A stretch of DNA of 64,000 nucleotides from NCBI GenBank assembly GCA_023436305.1, contig JAEZJQ010000126.1, positions 1 to 64,000 of the forward strand, read 5' to 3'. How positions within the stretch are numbered: the first letter of the stretch is position 1; the number at the start of each line of letters is the position of its first letter. Origin of the DNA: Bacillota bacterium. Lineage in GTDB: Bacteria; Bacillota; UBA4882; UBA8346. The position numbers and the translations under genes were made by a program. A model generated the notes under the pieces. That model saw only the letters and a list, made by a program, of their open reading frames with translations. It was not told the origin of the DNA and searched no databases. Positions 7,768 through 15,593 of the stretch are shown here, in pieces.

Positions 7768-9312
7768 ATGAATGTAAGAAAATTATTACGTAGAAGCGCC
7801 CAGTTTTATGGAACCCGCGAGGCTATTATCGACGGTTCTCGACGAGTTTCCTTCTCAGAAGCATGGGACCGGGGAATACGCTTTGCTAATGGTTTACTGG
7901 CATTGGGTTTGAAACCCCAGGAACGGGTTGGAGTATTGGAAGATAACTGTCTGGAATCGGCCGACGCTTATCTCGGTCTTGCGATTGCCAATTTGGTACG
8001 AGTACCTCTTTATGTGGGTAGTAGTTTTGAAGTTCACTCCCATATGTTGGACCAGACCAACTGCCGCGCGCTGATCGCCAGCCCCAATCGTTTGGAAGAA
8101 GTGCGGGGAATCCAAGAACAATTAGGCGGACTTGAACAGTTAATAGTTCGCGATGAAGGCTATGAAAAGTGGTTATTTACCCAATCCAATGAAATTCCCG
8201 ATATTAACATCAATCCGGATGATTGGTTCATTATCCGGCATTCCGGTGGAACTTCCGGTCTGCCGAAGGGAATTGGAATCACCCACCGGCGGTGGATCTT
8301 CAGTATGCGGGACTGGTTTTTTCTGCTACCACCCATCACCCCAGGTGATGCTTTCTTACATGTGAGCCCAATGTCTCATGCCTCCGGATACATGTTCTTG
8401 CCGGTATGGGCCGCCGGAGGCCGCAATATTATGCATTCATCCTTTGAACCCGCGAGATGTTTACAAACAATGGAACACGAAAAAGTAAACTATATTTTTG
8501 TGGCACCCTCCGAGCTGAATAAGCTACTCCAGTTCAGTTTCTCAAAAAAACCTACTGACTGGCCTTACCTAAAAGCCTTGATGAGTGGAGGAGCCCCGAT
8601 CTCCAGCAAAGTCATCCATGGTATCCGGAATATTTTTGGGGATGTTCTATATCAATCTTACGGCCAAACTGAAGTTGGAATCGTTTCCATCGGGAGCCCC
8701 TTCCAATGGAAGATGGAAAACTTAGCCGGTTCCAACCCTGTTCTCGCCTGTGGAATCCCCCTCCATTTTGTGGATCTAAAAATAATGGATGGCGACAAAA
8801 CGCTCCCCCCAGGCCAAACCGGTGAAATCGTGGTTCAAACCGATGGTATGATGGATAATTATTGGGGTCAGGAAAATAAAAAGGATTATTCACAAAGGGG
8901 AAACTGGATCCATACCGGTGATATGGGAAAATTGGACCATAACGGTTTTTTATATATCCTGGGCCGAAAAGAAGATTTAATAACTAGTGGCGGGATTAAA
9001 TTATTTCCCCTTGTACTGGAAAATCTAATCTGCTCCCATCCCGAAATTCTGGAAGCCGCTGTAGTGGGGGTGCCTCATTCCGAATTCGGTGAAGTTGCAT
9101 TGGCTTATTGTGTGGTCAAGGAACATTCTTCTATTACGGAACAAGAAATACGGTCCCTTTGCCGGGACAAAATAAATTTTGATAAGATGCCGTTTTATGT
9201 GAAAATAACCACCGAAAGCCTGCTCAAAAATAATATCGGCAAGGTAATTCGCCACTCCCTTCAGACTTTAAATACAGAAAAGTCCAACGTTTTGAGAGGT
9301 ACTGAAAAATGA
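7768..9312 (+). CDS. Adenylate-forming acyl-CoA synthetase/ligase family protein
   Basis: A 514-residue ANL-superfamily enzyme, which activates a carboxylic acid with ATP to an acyl-adenylate and usually passes it to CoA or a carrier thiol. The ATP-binding A3 motif appears as RHSGGTSGLPKG at 157-168, the A5 motif as YQSYGQTEVG, and the A7/A8 region as WIHTGDMG followed by GRKEDLITSGGIK. The catalytic C-terminal Lys is present at 492 in NNIGKVIR. AGAGG lies about ten bases before the ATG. Its stop overlaps the next gene by four bases, so the two are translationally coupled. The acid substrate is unknown. No carrier protein or beta-oxidation gene is adjacent. Confidence 0.88.
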   Translation: MNVRKLLRRSAQFYGTREAIIDGSRRVSFSEAWDRGIRFANGLLALGLKPQERVGVLEDNCLESADAYLGLAIANLVRVPLYVGSSFEVHSHMLDQTNCRALIASPNRLEEVRGIQEQLGGLEQLIVRDEGYEKWLFTQSNEIPDININPDDWFIIRHSGGTSGLPKGIGITHRRWIFSMRDWFFLLPPITPGDAFLHVSPMSHASGYMFLPVWAAGGRNIMHSSFEPARCLQTMEHEKVNYIFVAPSELNKLLQFSFSKKPTDWPYLKALMSGGAPISSKVIHGIRNIFGDVLYQSYGQTEVGIVSIGSPFQWKMENLAGSNPVLACGIPLHFVDLKIMDGDKTLPPGQTGEIVVQTDGMMDNYWGQENKKDYSQRGNWIHTGDMGKLDHNGFLYILGRKEDLITSGGIKLFPLVLENLICSHPEILEAAVVGVPHSEFGEVALAYCVVKEHSSITEQEIRSLCRDKINFDKMPFYVKITTESLLKNNIGKVIRHSLQTLNTEKSNVLRGTEK

Positions 9313-9785
9313 AATTGGCAATTGCGTCTGATTTATCCGGGTTCCCCCTAAAAGATTACCTCACCAAACATCTTGAGGAAAATCATCCCGAGATTGAATT
9401 ATTGGATTTTGGAATCAAGTCTCCGGATAATCCTAAGCCATTTTTTGAGCAAGCCGGAACAGTAGCCCGGGCAATCCAGGACGAAACGGCCCAATTGGGA
9501 ATACTGGTCTGTGGGACCGGGCAAGGCATGGCGATTGCCGCCAATAAACACAAAGGAATATACGCGGGACTGGTTACCGATCCGCTTTCCAGTGAAAGAG
9601 CAAAGACAATCAATAACGTAAACATCATTACCATGGGATGTTGGGTTACAGCCCCGGTAATGGGTGTTCAAATTGTTGAAAGTTGGCTTACTGTAAAATT
9701 TACAGACAAAATGGATTCCAAAAGAGCTTTCATTATTGAAGCTTTCAATCAGATTCAAAAAATTGAAAACCAACAATTTAAATGA
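9309..9785 (+). CDS. RpiB/LacAB-family sugar-phosphate isomerase-like protein
   Basis: A 158-residue member of the ribose-5-phosphate isomerase B / galactose-6-phosphate isomerase family, which interconverts aldose and ketose phosphates. The catalytic loop LVCGTGQGMAIAANK is present with Cys68 and Thr70. However, the N-terminal SDHAGF-type motif reads SDLSGF, so the phosphate-binding His is Leu9, and the HN-N motif reads INNVNI, so the ring-opening His is Ile101. These changes suggest a different substrate, perhaps an open-chain sugar phosphate. The ATG overlaps the stop of the ligase gene (ATGA), which indicates co-translation with it. Confidence 0.82.
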   Translation: MKLAIASDLSGFPLKDYLTKHLEENHPEIELLDFGIKSPDNPKPFFEQAGTVARAIQDETAQLGILVCGTGQGMAIAANKHKGIYAGLVTDPLSSERAKTINNVNIITMGCWVTAPVMGVQIVESWLTVKFTDKMDSKRAFIIEAFNQIQKIENQQFK

Positions 9786-9818
9786 AACCAATAACCTTAC
9801 TTTTATAAAGGAGGTTTA

Positions 9819-10694
9819 ATGGAAACATCTGTTATTCGATTAAAGGAAGCCGCATCTTTTCTAAATAAAAAGGGTTTTTTACAACCCGGTTCTTCAAGCG
9901 GTAATATCAGTATAAGGAACCCTGATAATCAGAATAGTATGATTATTACTTTATCCGGTGAGTCTTTGGATTTTTTGAAGGAAGGTTCAGGAAGTTTTTG
10001 TGAGGTACCGTTATCGAAAGAGACCGCCCCGGAACATCATTATCAATCCGTCGATTGGTCGAAATGGGATCTAAAAATTCCCAGATTATACCAAAAAGCA
10101 AAAAGCATGTTGATTCCAGGAAAGACATATACAATAAATTCCCCGCCCCTAACCAAACAAGGGAAATCCTCATTTGAAACTTACCTTCACTCCGGAATTT
10201 ACGAGAATATTAAGCAGGCGAATGCAGTTGTTCATTTACACTCTCCTAATTCCACCAATTTTGCATGTTTACAACCCAAAATAATCAGGCGTCTTCGCCA
10301 GCATTGTCGATCTTTGTTTCCCGTAAACAATAAGCCGAACATCGTTCCTTATATTAATGTCGCTAGAATTGTTAAATGCGGCCCAATCTTGTGGTGTCCA
10401 CATTTCCCCGCCGCCAGTAACGAGCTTCATGAATACATCTGGAGAGCTTTAAAAATCAATGAAAGTTTGGCTATCATCTTACAGAATCACGGAGTTGTTA
10501 GTATCGGATTAACAATCATGGATGCCGCAATGGTTGTGGCTGAAATTGAACAGGAATTGGGGATTATCCTTGATACGCTACGGATGTCCGGGGGAAGATT
10601 AAATTGGCTTAAATTTATAAATGCTGAAGAAGTTGAATGGTATTGGGAAAATATTTCGAAAGGTAATCCGTGGGAAAAATTATATTCTAGATAA
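9819..10694 (+). CDS. Class II aldolase/adducin family protein
   Basis: A 291-residue member of the class II aldolase family, Zn-dependent enzymes such as fuculose-1-phosphate aldolase, ribulose-5-phosphate 4-epimerase and sugar-acid phosphate decarboxylases. The family pattern is complete: SSGNIS near 26-31, a catalytic Glu at 120, the metal-binding pair His139 and His141 in VVHLHSP, and the third His at 224 in LQNHGVVSIG. It is longer than the usual 210-230 residues because of insertions around 40-115. AAGGAGG lies about eight bases before the ATG. It follows the RpiB-like gene, which would fit a pathway that isomerises and then cleaves a phosphorylated sugar. Confidence 0.85.
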   Translation: METSVIRLKEAASFLNKKGFLQPGSSSGNISIRNPDNQNSMIITLSGESLDFLKEGSGSFCEVPLSKETAPEHHYQSVDWSKWDLKIPRLYQKAKSMLIPGKTYTINSPPLTKQGKSSFETYLHSGIYENIKQANAVVHLHSPNSTNFACLQPKIIRRLRQHCRSLFPVNNKPNIVPYINVARIVKCGPILWCPHFPAASNELHEYIWRALKINESLAIILQNHGVVSIGLTIMDAAMVVAEIEQELGIILDTLRMSGGRLNWLKFINAEEVEWYWENISKGNPWEKLYSR

Positions 10695-10710
10695 ACCAAC
10701 CAAGGAAAGC

Positions 10711-11451
10711 ATGATGAAAAAAATATTTTACAATAAGGAACTAATTGAAACCTTCATTTTCGATTTGGATGGTACTGCTTTCGGATATAATGACTGCGTG
10801 GCGTCGATTAACTCGGAAGGAACGGTTTTAGATTATATAAGTATCCGTTTTCCGCATTTTAAGATCCAAGATCTTTATCAGCTTTCTCAAAACTGCATGA
10901 ATGTGGATCGAAAAAAATGGTTCAAAAATATCCTGCATGAAATCAGGACCCACGATCCCGATATTGGTACTGAACTTGATATTGATTCGTTCGCGGCAGA
11001 TTTAGAAACATTGTATTGGGTAACCTTCACCCAACTGAACATTCCATACTTTGACTTTATTTATTTTATTGAGGAAATCCGGCCTTTTTGTAAGCTTGCG
11101 GTAATCACTGACGGATATATTAAAAACCAAAAAATTAAAATATTTTCCAGCGGATTACACCACTACTTTAATTTTGACAACATTGTGTTTTCAGATGAAA
11201 TTAACGCCAAAAAGCCATCCCGTGAAATATTTGACTATGCTCAAAAAAAGATTGGTTACCAACCGAAAACTACCGCCTATGTTGGAGATTTGCTGGAAAA
11301 AGACATTGTTGGCGCCAACAACGCCGGACTGTTATCCGTATTTCTAAAACGGGGACCCAATATTTCAGACTTTCCAAAAAACGATACCCAAATACCCCGG
11401 ATATCAGTCACAACTTATTATGAACTGCTTAATTTGTTAGAGATCAAGTAA
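10711..11451 (+). CDS. HAD-superfamily phosphatase-like hydrolase
   Basis: A 246-residue haloacid dehalogenase-type hydrolase, most like small-molecule or sugar phosphatases. Motif I is FDLDGT with nucleophile Asp18 and acid/base Asp20. Motif II is VITDGY, motif III contributes the Lys in AKKPSREIF, and motif IV is YVGDLLEKDIVGANNAG. The helical cap sits between motif I and motif II. The reading frame is open back to 10621 inside the preceding gene, but AAGGAAAG at 10702-10709 points to the ATG at 10711 or the one directly after it at 10714. In this cluster it may dephosphorylate a sugar-phosphate intermediate or product. Confidence 0.85.
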   Translation: MMKKIFYNKELIETFIFDLDGTAFGYNDCVASINSEGTVLDYISIRFPHFKIQDLYQLSQNCMNVDRKKWFKNILHEIRTHDPDIGTELDIDSFAADLETLYWVTFTQLNIPYFDFIYFIEEIRPFCKLAVITDGYIKNQKIKIFSSGLHHYFNFDNIVFSDEINAKKPSREIFDYAQKKIGYQPKTTAYVGDLLEKDIVGANNAGLLSVFLKRGPNISDFPKNDTQIPRISVTTYYELLNLLEIK

Positions 11452-11464
11452 GGAGTAAAAAAAC

Positions 11465-12184
11465 ATGGATACAGGACAAGAAACGGGGAAGATCGTCTTC
11501 GTCACGGGTGGTAGTAAAGGTATCGGTTTAGCCATTGTCAAAAAGTTTTTAAGGGAAGGGTACAAAACTTACACTTGTGATATTGTCGAAACGGAACTTG
11601 AGGAGCACCCCAATTTATTTTTTTATCCATGCGACATCAGCGATCACAACCAGGTAAAACAACTATACGAGCATTTTGTAGAATTGAATCTCAAATTTCA
11701 TTCCATTATTAACAACGCCGGGATTAACTTACACGCTTCGATTGAAGATATTTCCTACGAAGACTGGGACAGAGTAATTAAAACCAATGTTTACGGCCCG
11801 TTTAATGTTATCCGGTACATGCACCGGCTATTGGATTCCACCGGTTCATCCATCGTCAATATTGGTTCGGACCAAAGTCTGATTGCCAAAAAAAACCGGA
11901 TCGCCTATTGTACTTCAAAGGGCGCTATTTTACAGTTTTCACGTTCCTTGGCCATAGATTTGGCCCATAAAGGAGTCCGGGTCAATTGCGTTTGCCCGGG
12001 TCCGGTTGATACTCCGATGATGAGAGAATTAACAAAAAATCAGGGTTTTGAAATTAAACAGCCTATCGCCCGATTGGGAAGACCCGAAGAAGTGGCCGAA
12101 GTTGTCTTTTTCTTGTGTTCTGAGAGCGCAACCTACATCACCGGTACTTCCATTTTAGTCGATGGAGGATATACTGCTATATAA
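11465..12184 (+). CDS. SDR-family oxidoreductase
   Basis: A classical 239-residue short-chain dehydrogenase/reductase that uses NAD(P)H. The nucleotide-binding motif TGGSKGIG is at 14-21, NNAG at 83-86, and the catalytic residues are Ser135, Tyr148 and Lys152 in the AYCTSK motif. The acidic residue Asp39 in TCDIVE after the second strand suggests a preference for NAD. The C-terminal region ending in TSILVDGGY is normal for the family. The ribosome binding site is AAGGAG at 11450-11455. It is the last gene of the five-gene cluster and would oxidise or reduce a hydroxyl or keto group on the pathway intermediate. Confidence 0.9.
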   Translation: MDTGQETGKIVFVTGGSKGIGLAIVKKFLREGYKTYTCDIVETELEEHPNLFFYPCDISDHNQVKQLYEHFVELNLKFHSIINNAGINLHASIEDISYEDWDRVIKTNVYGPFNVIRYMHRLLDSTGSSIVNIGSDQSLIAKKNRIAYCTSKGAILQFSRSLAIDLAHKGVRVNCVCPGPVDTPMMRELTKNQGFEIKQPIARLGRPEEVAEVVFFLCSESATYITGTSILVDGGYTAI

Positions 12185-12187
12185 TAA

Positions 12188-12208
12188 GGGGATTTGAACC
12201 CGTGTCTC
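12188..12208 (-). other. tRNA T-arm-like remnant
   Basis: Read on the minus strand this is ACACGGGTTCAAATCCCC, which resembles the T-arm and the start of the acceptor stem of a tRNA. One of the five T-stem pairs is mismatched and no matching anticodon or D arm could be built upstream. It lies four bases after the SDR stop codon, where an integrated cassette might end. Confidence 0.3.
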
Positions 12209-12345
12209 CTATAATTATAAAGCGTTTATGAAATATGTATTTTAACGAAACCAAACTTAACACAAGTCCACATATGATAAATTCAATCCAATCAATTAAA
12301 TTATTCCAGTCATCGAATTTCTAAAAAAAAATCTCTACAATTCGC

Positions 12346-12413
12346 TTGAAACCTTCCCCAAACCTTCCCACTAACCGATAACCTCTATCACAACCAATCG
12401 GTGCGTGTTCAAA
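12346..12413 (+). repeat. 68-bp direct repeat, copy 2
   Basis: This is the second copy of the repeat at 6953-7020, in the same orientation with three differences. It lies about 160 bases after the last gene of the five-gene cluster. The inner ACCGAT/ATCGGT stem is kept, while the outer CACG/CGTG pairing is weakened by one change. Confidence 0.9.
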
Positions 12414-12477
12414 GAACACTCTGAACCCGGTGGATTAGGATCGGAGCTTTCCACTCCCTAAAACACACCCCTATGAT

Positions 12478-13122
12478 TCACCGGCTTGGGCTAACCGGAA
12501 AATTCCATCGCAGACAAAGTTTCTCCGGACACGGAGTGTTAACGGGTCTCATGGCATCCTCGGTATCTTCCCGGATAACAGGCTCTTCTTCGATAGAAGC
12601 CTGGATAACCGGTTCCGCTTCAGTAAGTTCCTGTTCAACCGAAACCTGCTCAACCGGTTCCGGTTCGGTGAGTTCCTGTTCGAACGAAACCTGTTCCCTA
12701 AGTTCCGGTTCACCAAATTTCGATTCATCCGGACCCGGATCAACAGACTTCGGAATAGCCGGTTCCAGCGTCAAAGGGGTAGGGGCTATATTGGAATGTT
12801 GTAGCCCGGTGGGTTCCGGTAAGTTGCTTGGCTCCGCCGGAAGCGGTGATGCGGTTAATGCTTGCAATAACGCATAACAGTCTGTTAAAAGCAGATCGTA
12901 TTGGTCGCACGGGAAGGTATTTGGGGGGATGTGGCTGGTAATTCTCCCAATGAGCATTGAAAGATAACCTTGGACGCTCTGGATTTCTTGAATGCCGTAG
13001 TAATAAGTTGCCAGGTCGATATCACCCAGGAGAAGCGTTTTGAAGGAATAATTAACCGGAAGACTCATGATATTGAACCGGATGTTTTGTAAAGACATTC
13101 TGATTTCCATATCAAACGGCAT
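12478..13122 (-). CDS. Hypothetical protein with Glu/Pro-rich degenerate repeats
   Basis: A 214-residue protein I do not recognise. The ribosome binding site is excellent: AGGAGGT on the minus strand six bases before the ATG. The first 90 residues form an ordered domain (MEIRMSLQNIRFNIMSLPVN, then YYYGIQEIQSVQGYLSMLIG) with likely helices. The rest is low-complexity and rich in Glu, Pro and Val. It includes near-repeats of the form EQELTEPEPVEQVS (about residues 140-185). Short DNA repeats underlie these, visible at about 12600-12690, and would allow length variation. It ends close to the second 68-bp repeat. There is no signal peptide or membrane helix, so it is probably cytoplasmic. Confidence 0.7.
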   Translation of the reverse strand: MPFDMEIRMSLQNIRFNIMSLPVNYSFKTLLLGDIDLATYYYGIQEIQSVQGYLSMLIGRITSHIPPNTFPCDQYDLLLTDCYALLQALTASPLPAEPSNLPEPTGLQHSNIAPTPLTLEPAIPKSVDPGPDESKFGEPELREQVSFEQELTEPEPVEQVSVEQELTEAEPVIQASIEEEPVIREDTEDAMRPVNTPCPEKLCLRWNFPVSPSR

Positions 13123-13236
13123 GGATTTACCTCCTGTTTTTGATATAAATATATATGATATCTACATATAGTATGACTAATAGCTTGAAAAGGATATTGG
13201 TATAAATGTTTTTCGAGTTTTAGAGTAAAAAGAAAT

Positions 13237-13262
13237 CACCCCGAAAACAGGAGCCGGGGTGA
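13237..13262 (-). terminator. Hairpin terminator, minus strand
   Basis: CACCCCG and CGGGGTG arms around a short loop are followed, on the minus strand, by TTTCTTTTT. It would end transcripts entering from the right. The only minus-strand frames just upstream of it are very short (for example 32 codons from about 13425) and are not convincing genes. Confidence 0.6.
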
Positions 13263-13502
13263 CTCATTATTCATTCCTGATGGGAATTTTAAGGATTTTA
13301 TTTCTTTCGTTGTTACCACCTCCATCAGGTTTATTAAATGTCGTTCTTGACCGTACGGCCTTTAATATCTTCATCTTTCGACAGTTTAATCCCCAGCACT
13401 CCATCCTTGGGTATAACTTTACGCTTCATCCAATAAACAATAGATTGTCCCGGTACATTTCCGGCAATTCAATCATATATTGGTAAAGCGTTTATTGATA
13501 TA

Positions 13503-13550
13503 ATTGTGATAAACTCTTTGAATAAACCGGGGAGTATCACAATTTTTTTA
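13503..13550 (+). terminator. Hairpin with T-run
   Basis: ATTGTGATA at 13503-13511 pairs with TATCACAAT at 13535-13543 and a run of T follows. No gene on this strand lies directly upstream. Confidence 0.55.
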
Positions 13551-13557
13551 AAATAGG

Positions 13558-13599
13558 GGTGTGAACCGCGTAATCGCAGCGTATTTCACACCGTTTTTT
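13558..13599 (+). terminator. Second hairpin with T-run, upstream of zinc-ribbon gene
   Basis: GGTGTGAA at 13558-13565 pairs with TTCACACC at 13585-13592, followed by GTTTTTTA. It is only 15 bases after the preceding hairpin and about 25 bases before a small gene, so it may be an attenuator in that gene's leader. Confidence 0.5.
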
Positions 13600-13622
13600 A
13601 TTGAAAGGAGCTAAAAGAAGGA

Positions 13623-13769
13623 ATGATATGTCCGGACTGCAATACGGTGAATCGCAGTTTTGTTGAGTTTTGTTTAAAATGTGGCGCGCAATTATATAGG
13701 AAACTGCTTAAAAAAGAAAATACCAATCATAAAAAATCACTGCTGGGCAATTTGGTTAATATTCGATAA
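13623..13769 (+). CDS. Small zinc-ribbon protein
   Basis: A 48-residue protein beginning MICPDCNTVN and continuing FCLKCGAQLY. This is a CxxC ... CxxC zinc ribbon of the type found at the start of many Firmicutes membrane and regulatory proteins. After the ribbon there is a short basic tail rich in Lys and no membrane helix, so it could be a free-standing ribbon or the surviving start of a longer protein. AAGGAG at 13605-13610 and AAGAAGGA nearer the start both serve as possible ribosome binding sites. The terminator of the uracil permease gene lies just beyond its stop. It is preceded by two hairpins that could control it. Confidence 0.5.
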   Translation: MICPDCNTVNRSFVEFCLKCGAQLYRKLLKKENTNHKKSLLGNLVNIR

Positions 13770-13790
13770 CGATTCAATCAAAATAAACGA

Positions 13791-13820
13791 GGCTGTTCCG
13801 GAATTACTTTTGGAACAGCC
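13791..13820 (-). terminator. Terminator of the uracil permease gene
   Basis: GGCTGTTCC at 13791-13799 pairs with GGAACAGCC at 13812-13820. On the minus strand a T-rich stretch follows, directly after the permease stop codon. Confidence 0.75.
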
Positions 13821-13845
13821 CCGTTCCCTTGTGAATATCAACCCG

Positions 13846-15120
13846 TTATTGACCGGGTTCCCCGGCGGTATCATTCTCATTGCCGCCTTCCAAATCTTTG
13901 CCGCGCGGAATCACCAGATTCAAAAGAATACCGATATAAGTAGCCAAAGGCATACCGGCGAATTCGATGCCTCCAATGTTGATCTTTGCTCCGCCGATCC
14001 CGACGACCAGGATCACCGAGGCGATAATCAGATTCCGTTTCTGGGAGAAATCAATACCCGCCTCCACCAACATCCGGACACCGGCGGAAGCGATAATCCC
14101 GAATAACAAAATACAGATACCGCCCATGACCGGAACGGGAATGGTTTGAATAAACGTGCCGATCTTGGGGATAAAGGAAAGAAGAATGGCTAAAACCGCC
14201 GCGCCCCCGATAACCCATACGCTAAATACCCGGGTGATCGCCATTACACCGATATTCTCGCCATATGTGGTATTGGGAGGCCCGCCGAATAATCCCGCGA
14301 CTGCGGTGGCAAAACCATCTCCGGCCAGTGAGCGATGCAAACCGGGATCTTTTACAAAATCACGTCCCACTACGTTGTTCGTCACGATCAAATGGCCGAT
14401 ATGTTCGGTAATAACCACCAGTGAGATGGGGGCTAGAGCGATAATGGCGCTCCAGGTGAATTTGGGAAATATAAAATTAGGGACAGCGAAGTAACTGGCT
14501 TTGGCAATCGCGCTGAAATCAACTTGTCCGGTGGCCAAAGCCACCAGATATCCGCCGATGATTCCGATTAAAATGGGAATCACCCCTAAAAAACCTTTGA
14601 AGAACGCCGCCGCAATTACCGCAATGGCTAAAGCTGAAAAAGCAATCCAGATATTACCCTGAGCCATATTTACGGCGGTAGCGGCTAAGCCCAGACCGAT
14701 AACGATAACCACCGATCCAATCACCACTGGTGGCAATAAGTAATTAATCCAATCCGTTCCGAACTTGGCGATAGCCAATGCCACCACCAGATAAATCAAA
14801 CCAACCACGACACATCCGCCCATGGCCAGCGCAATCTTATCGGGACTGGCGGCCTTACCGGGGACCGAGCCGATAATGGCCGTCATCGCCGCGATAAACG
14901 CAAACGAAGAACCGAGGTAAGCGGGGATCTTTCCTTTGGTGATCAGAATATAAATCAATGTTCCCACACCGCTGGTGAAAAGAGTTACCGAGGTATCCAG
15001 ACCCACCAGATAGGGAACCAGAACGGTTGCTCCAAACATGGCAAACAAATGCTGGAGACTTAAAGGGATACTTTGGAGTAAGGGAAGCCGTTCTCCAACA
15101 TCAACTTTTTTCCCAATCAT
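13846..15120 (-). CDS. Uracil/xanthine permease (NCS2 family)
   Basis: A 424-residue polytopic membrane protein of the nucleobase:cation symporter 2 family, importing uracil. About twelve to fourteen membrane segments are visible. Family features include SLQHLFAMFGATVLVP at the start, the GLDTSVTLFTSGVGTL segment, the ITEHIGHL substrate-site motif with its Glu, and PNTTYGENIGVMAIT. AGGAGG on the minus strand sits one base from the ATG at 15126 but seven bases from the ATG at 15120, so the latter is taken as the start. A PyrR-binding-type leader lies upstream, which indicates control by pyrimidine nucleotides and favours uracil over xanthine as substrate. Confidence 0.92.
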   Translation of the reverse strand: MIGKKVDVGERLPLLQSIPLSLQHLFAMFGATVLVPYLVGLDTSVTLFTSGVGTLIYILITKGKIPAYLGSSFAFIAAMTAIIGSVPGKAASPDKIALAMGGCVVVGLIYLVVALAIAKFGTDWINYLLPPVVIGSVVIVIGLGLAATAVNMAQGNIWIAFSALAIAVIAAAFFKGFLGVIPILIGIIGGYLVALATGQVDFSAIAKASYFAVPNFIFPKFTWSAIIALAPISLVVITEHIGHLIVTNNVVGRDFVKDPGLHRSLAGDGFATAVAGLFGGPPNTTYGENIGVMAITRVFSVWVIGGAAVLAILLSFIPKIGTFIQTIPVPVMGGICILLFGIIASAGVRMLVEAGIDFSQKRNLIIASVILVVGIGGAKINIGGIEFAGMPLATYIGILLNLVIPRGKDLEGGNENDTAGEPGQ

Positions 15121-15199
15121 ATACATTCCTCCTGTTAGATATATTTCGTACCGTTACCGGTTTGAACCCGTAAATCGAAACGCCCGTGATCGAAAGTGC

Positions 15200-15300
15200 T
15201 GCAATTCCCCCCGAAAATAAAAATTCTCATACCCAAAAACGGCATAAGAAGGTGAAACACGGCTAATAGGCCTTCCTAGCCTCACGGGACTAGTCGAAAG
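15200..15300 (-). promoter_or_regulatory. PyrR-binding attenuator leader of the uracil permease
   Basis: On the minus strand 15291-15278 reads AGTCCCGTGAGGCT, matching the conserved loop and stem of PyrR-binding RNAs (AGUCCNGNGAGGCU). A later hairpin near 15250-15225 followed by a T-rich stretch could be the terminator that PyrR promotes when UMP or UTP is high. The pyrR gene itself is not in the window. Confidence 0.75.
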
Positions 15301-15317
15301 GGTTATTTACTGTAAAT

Positions 15318-15346
15318 AGCTTAACAAAAGTAATTAGGGATGTCAA
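15318..15346 (-). promoter_or_regulatory. Promoter of the uracil permease transcript
   Basis: On the minus strand TTGACA (15346-15341) is followed after 17 bases by TAAGCT (15323-15318), a sigma-A type promoter placed just before the PyrR leader. Confidence 0.6.
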
Positions 15347-15593
15347 TGTAAAGCATTACATTATGAATTGATAATATATCATACTTGCAGTGTTCCCCCA
15401 AAAAAAAGAATATTCTTCGCTTGCAGGAATTCCATAAGGAAAGATCAAATTAGGTTTAGCAGCAAGGAAAAATTCAGATAAATCAGGTACCCCGGGCAAC
15501 CGATAATATAGTATATTGCAACGCGGGCAACGATTTGGAATAATATTCCCAAAAATTGCTGAAAAAGATTCTCTGTAAAGGAAATACCCTGAT

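Noticed and set aside
9819..10694. Class II aldolase gene considered as degraded because of unusual length
   Set aside because: Glu120, His139, His141 and His224 are all in place, so the extra length looks like an insertion in an active enzyme.
12473..12877. A 134-codon plus-strand frame rich in Ser, Gly and Cys
   Set aside because: It is the antisense shadow of the repetitive Glu/Pro-rich gene, which has a much better ribosome binding site and domain-like N-terminus.
13267..13440. Two very short minus-strand frames (about 30 codons each) before the hairpin at 13237
   Set aside because: Only one has a weak GGAGG-like site and neither shows a recognisable motif; left as non-coding.
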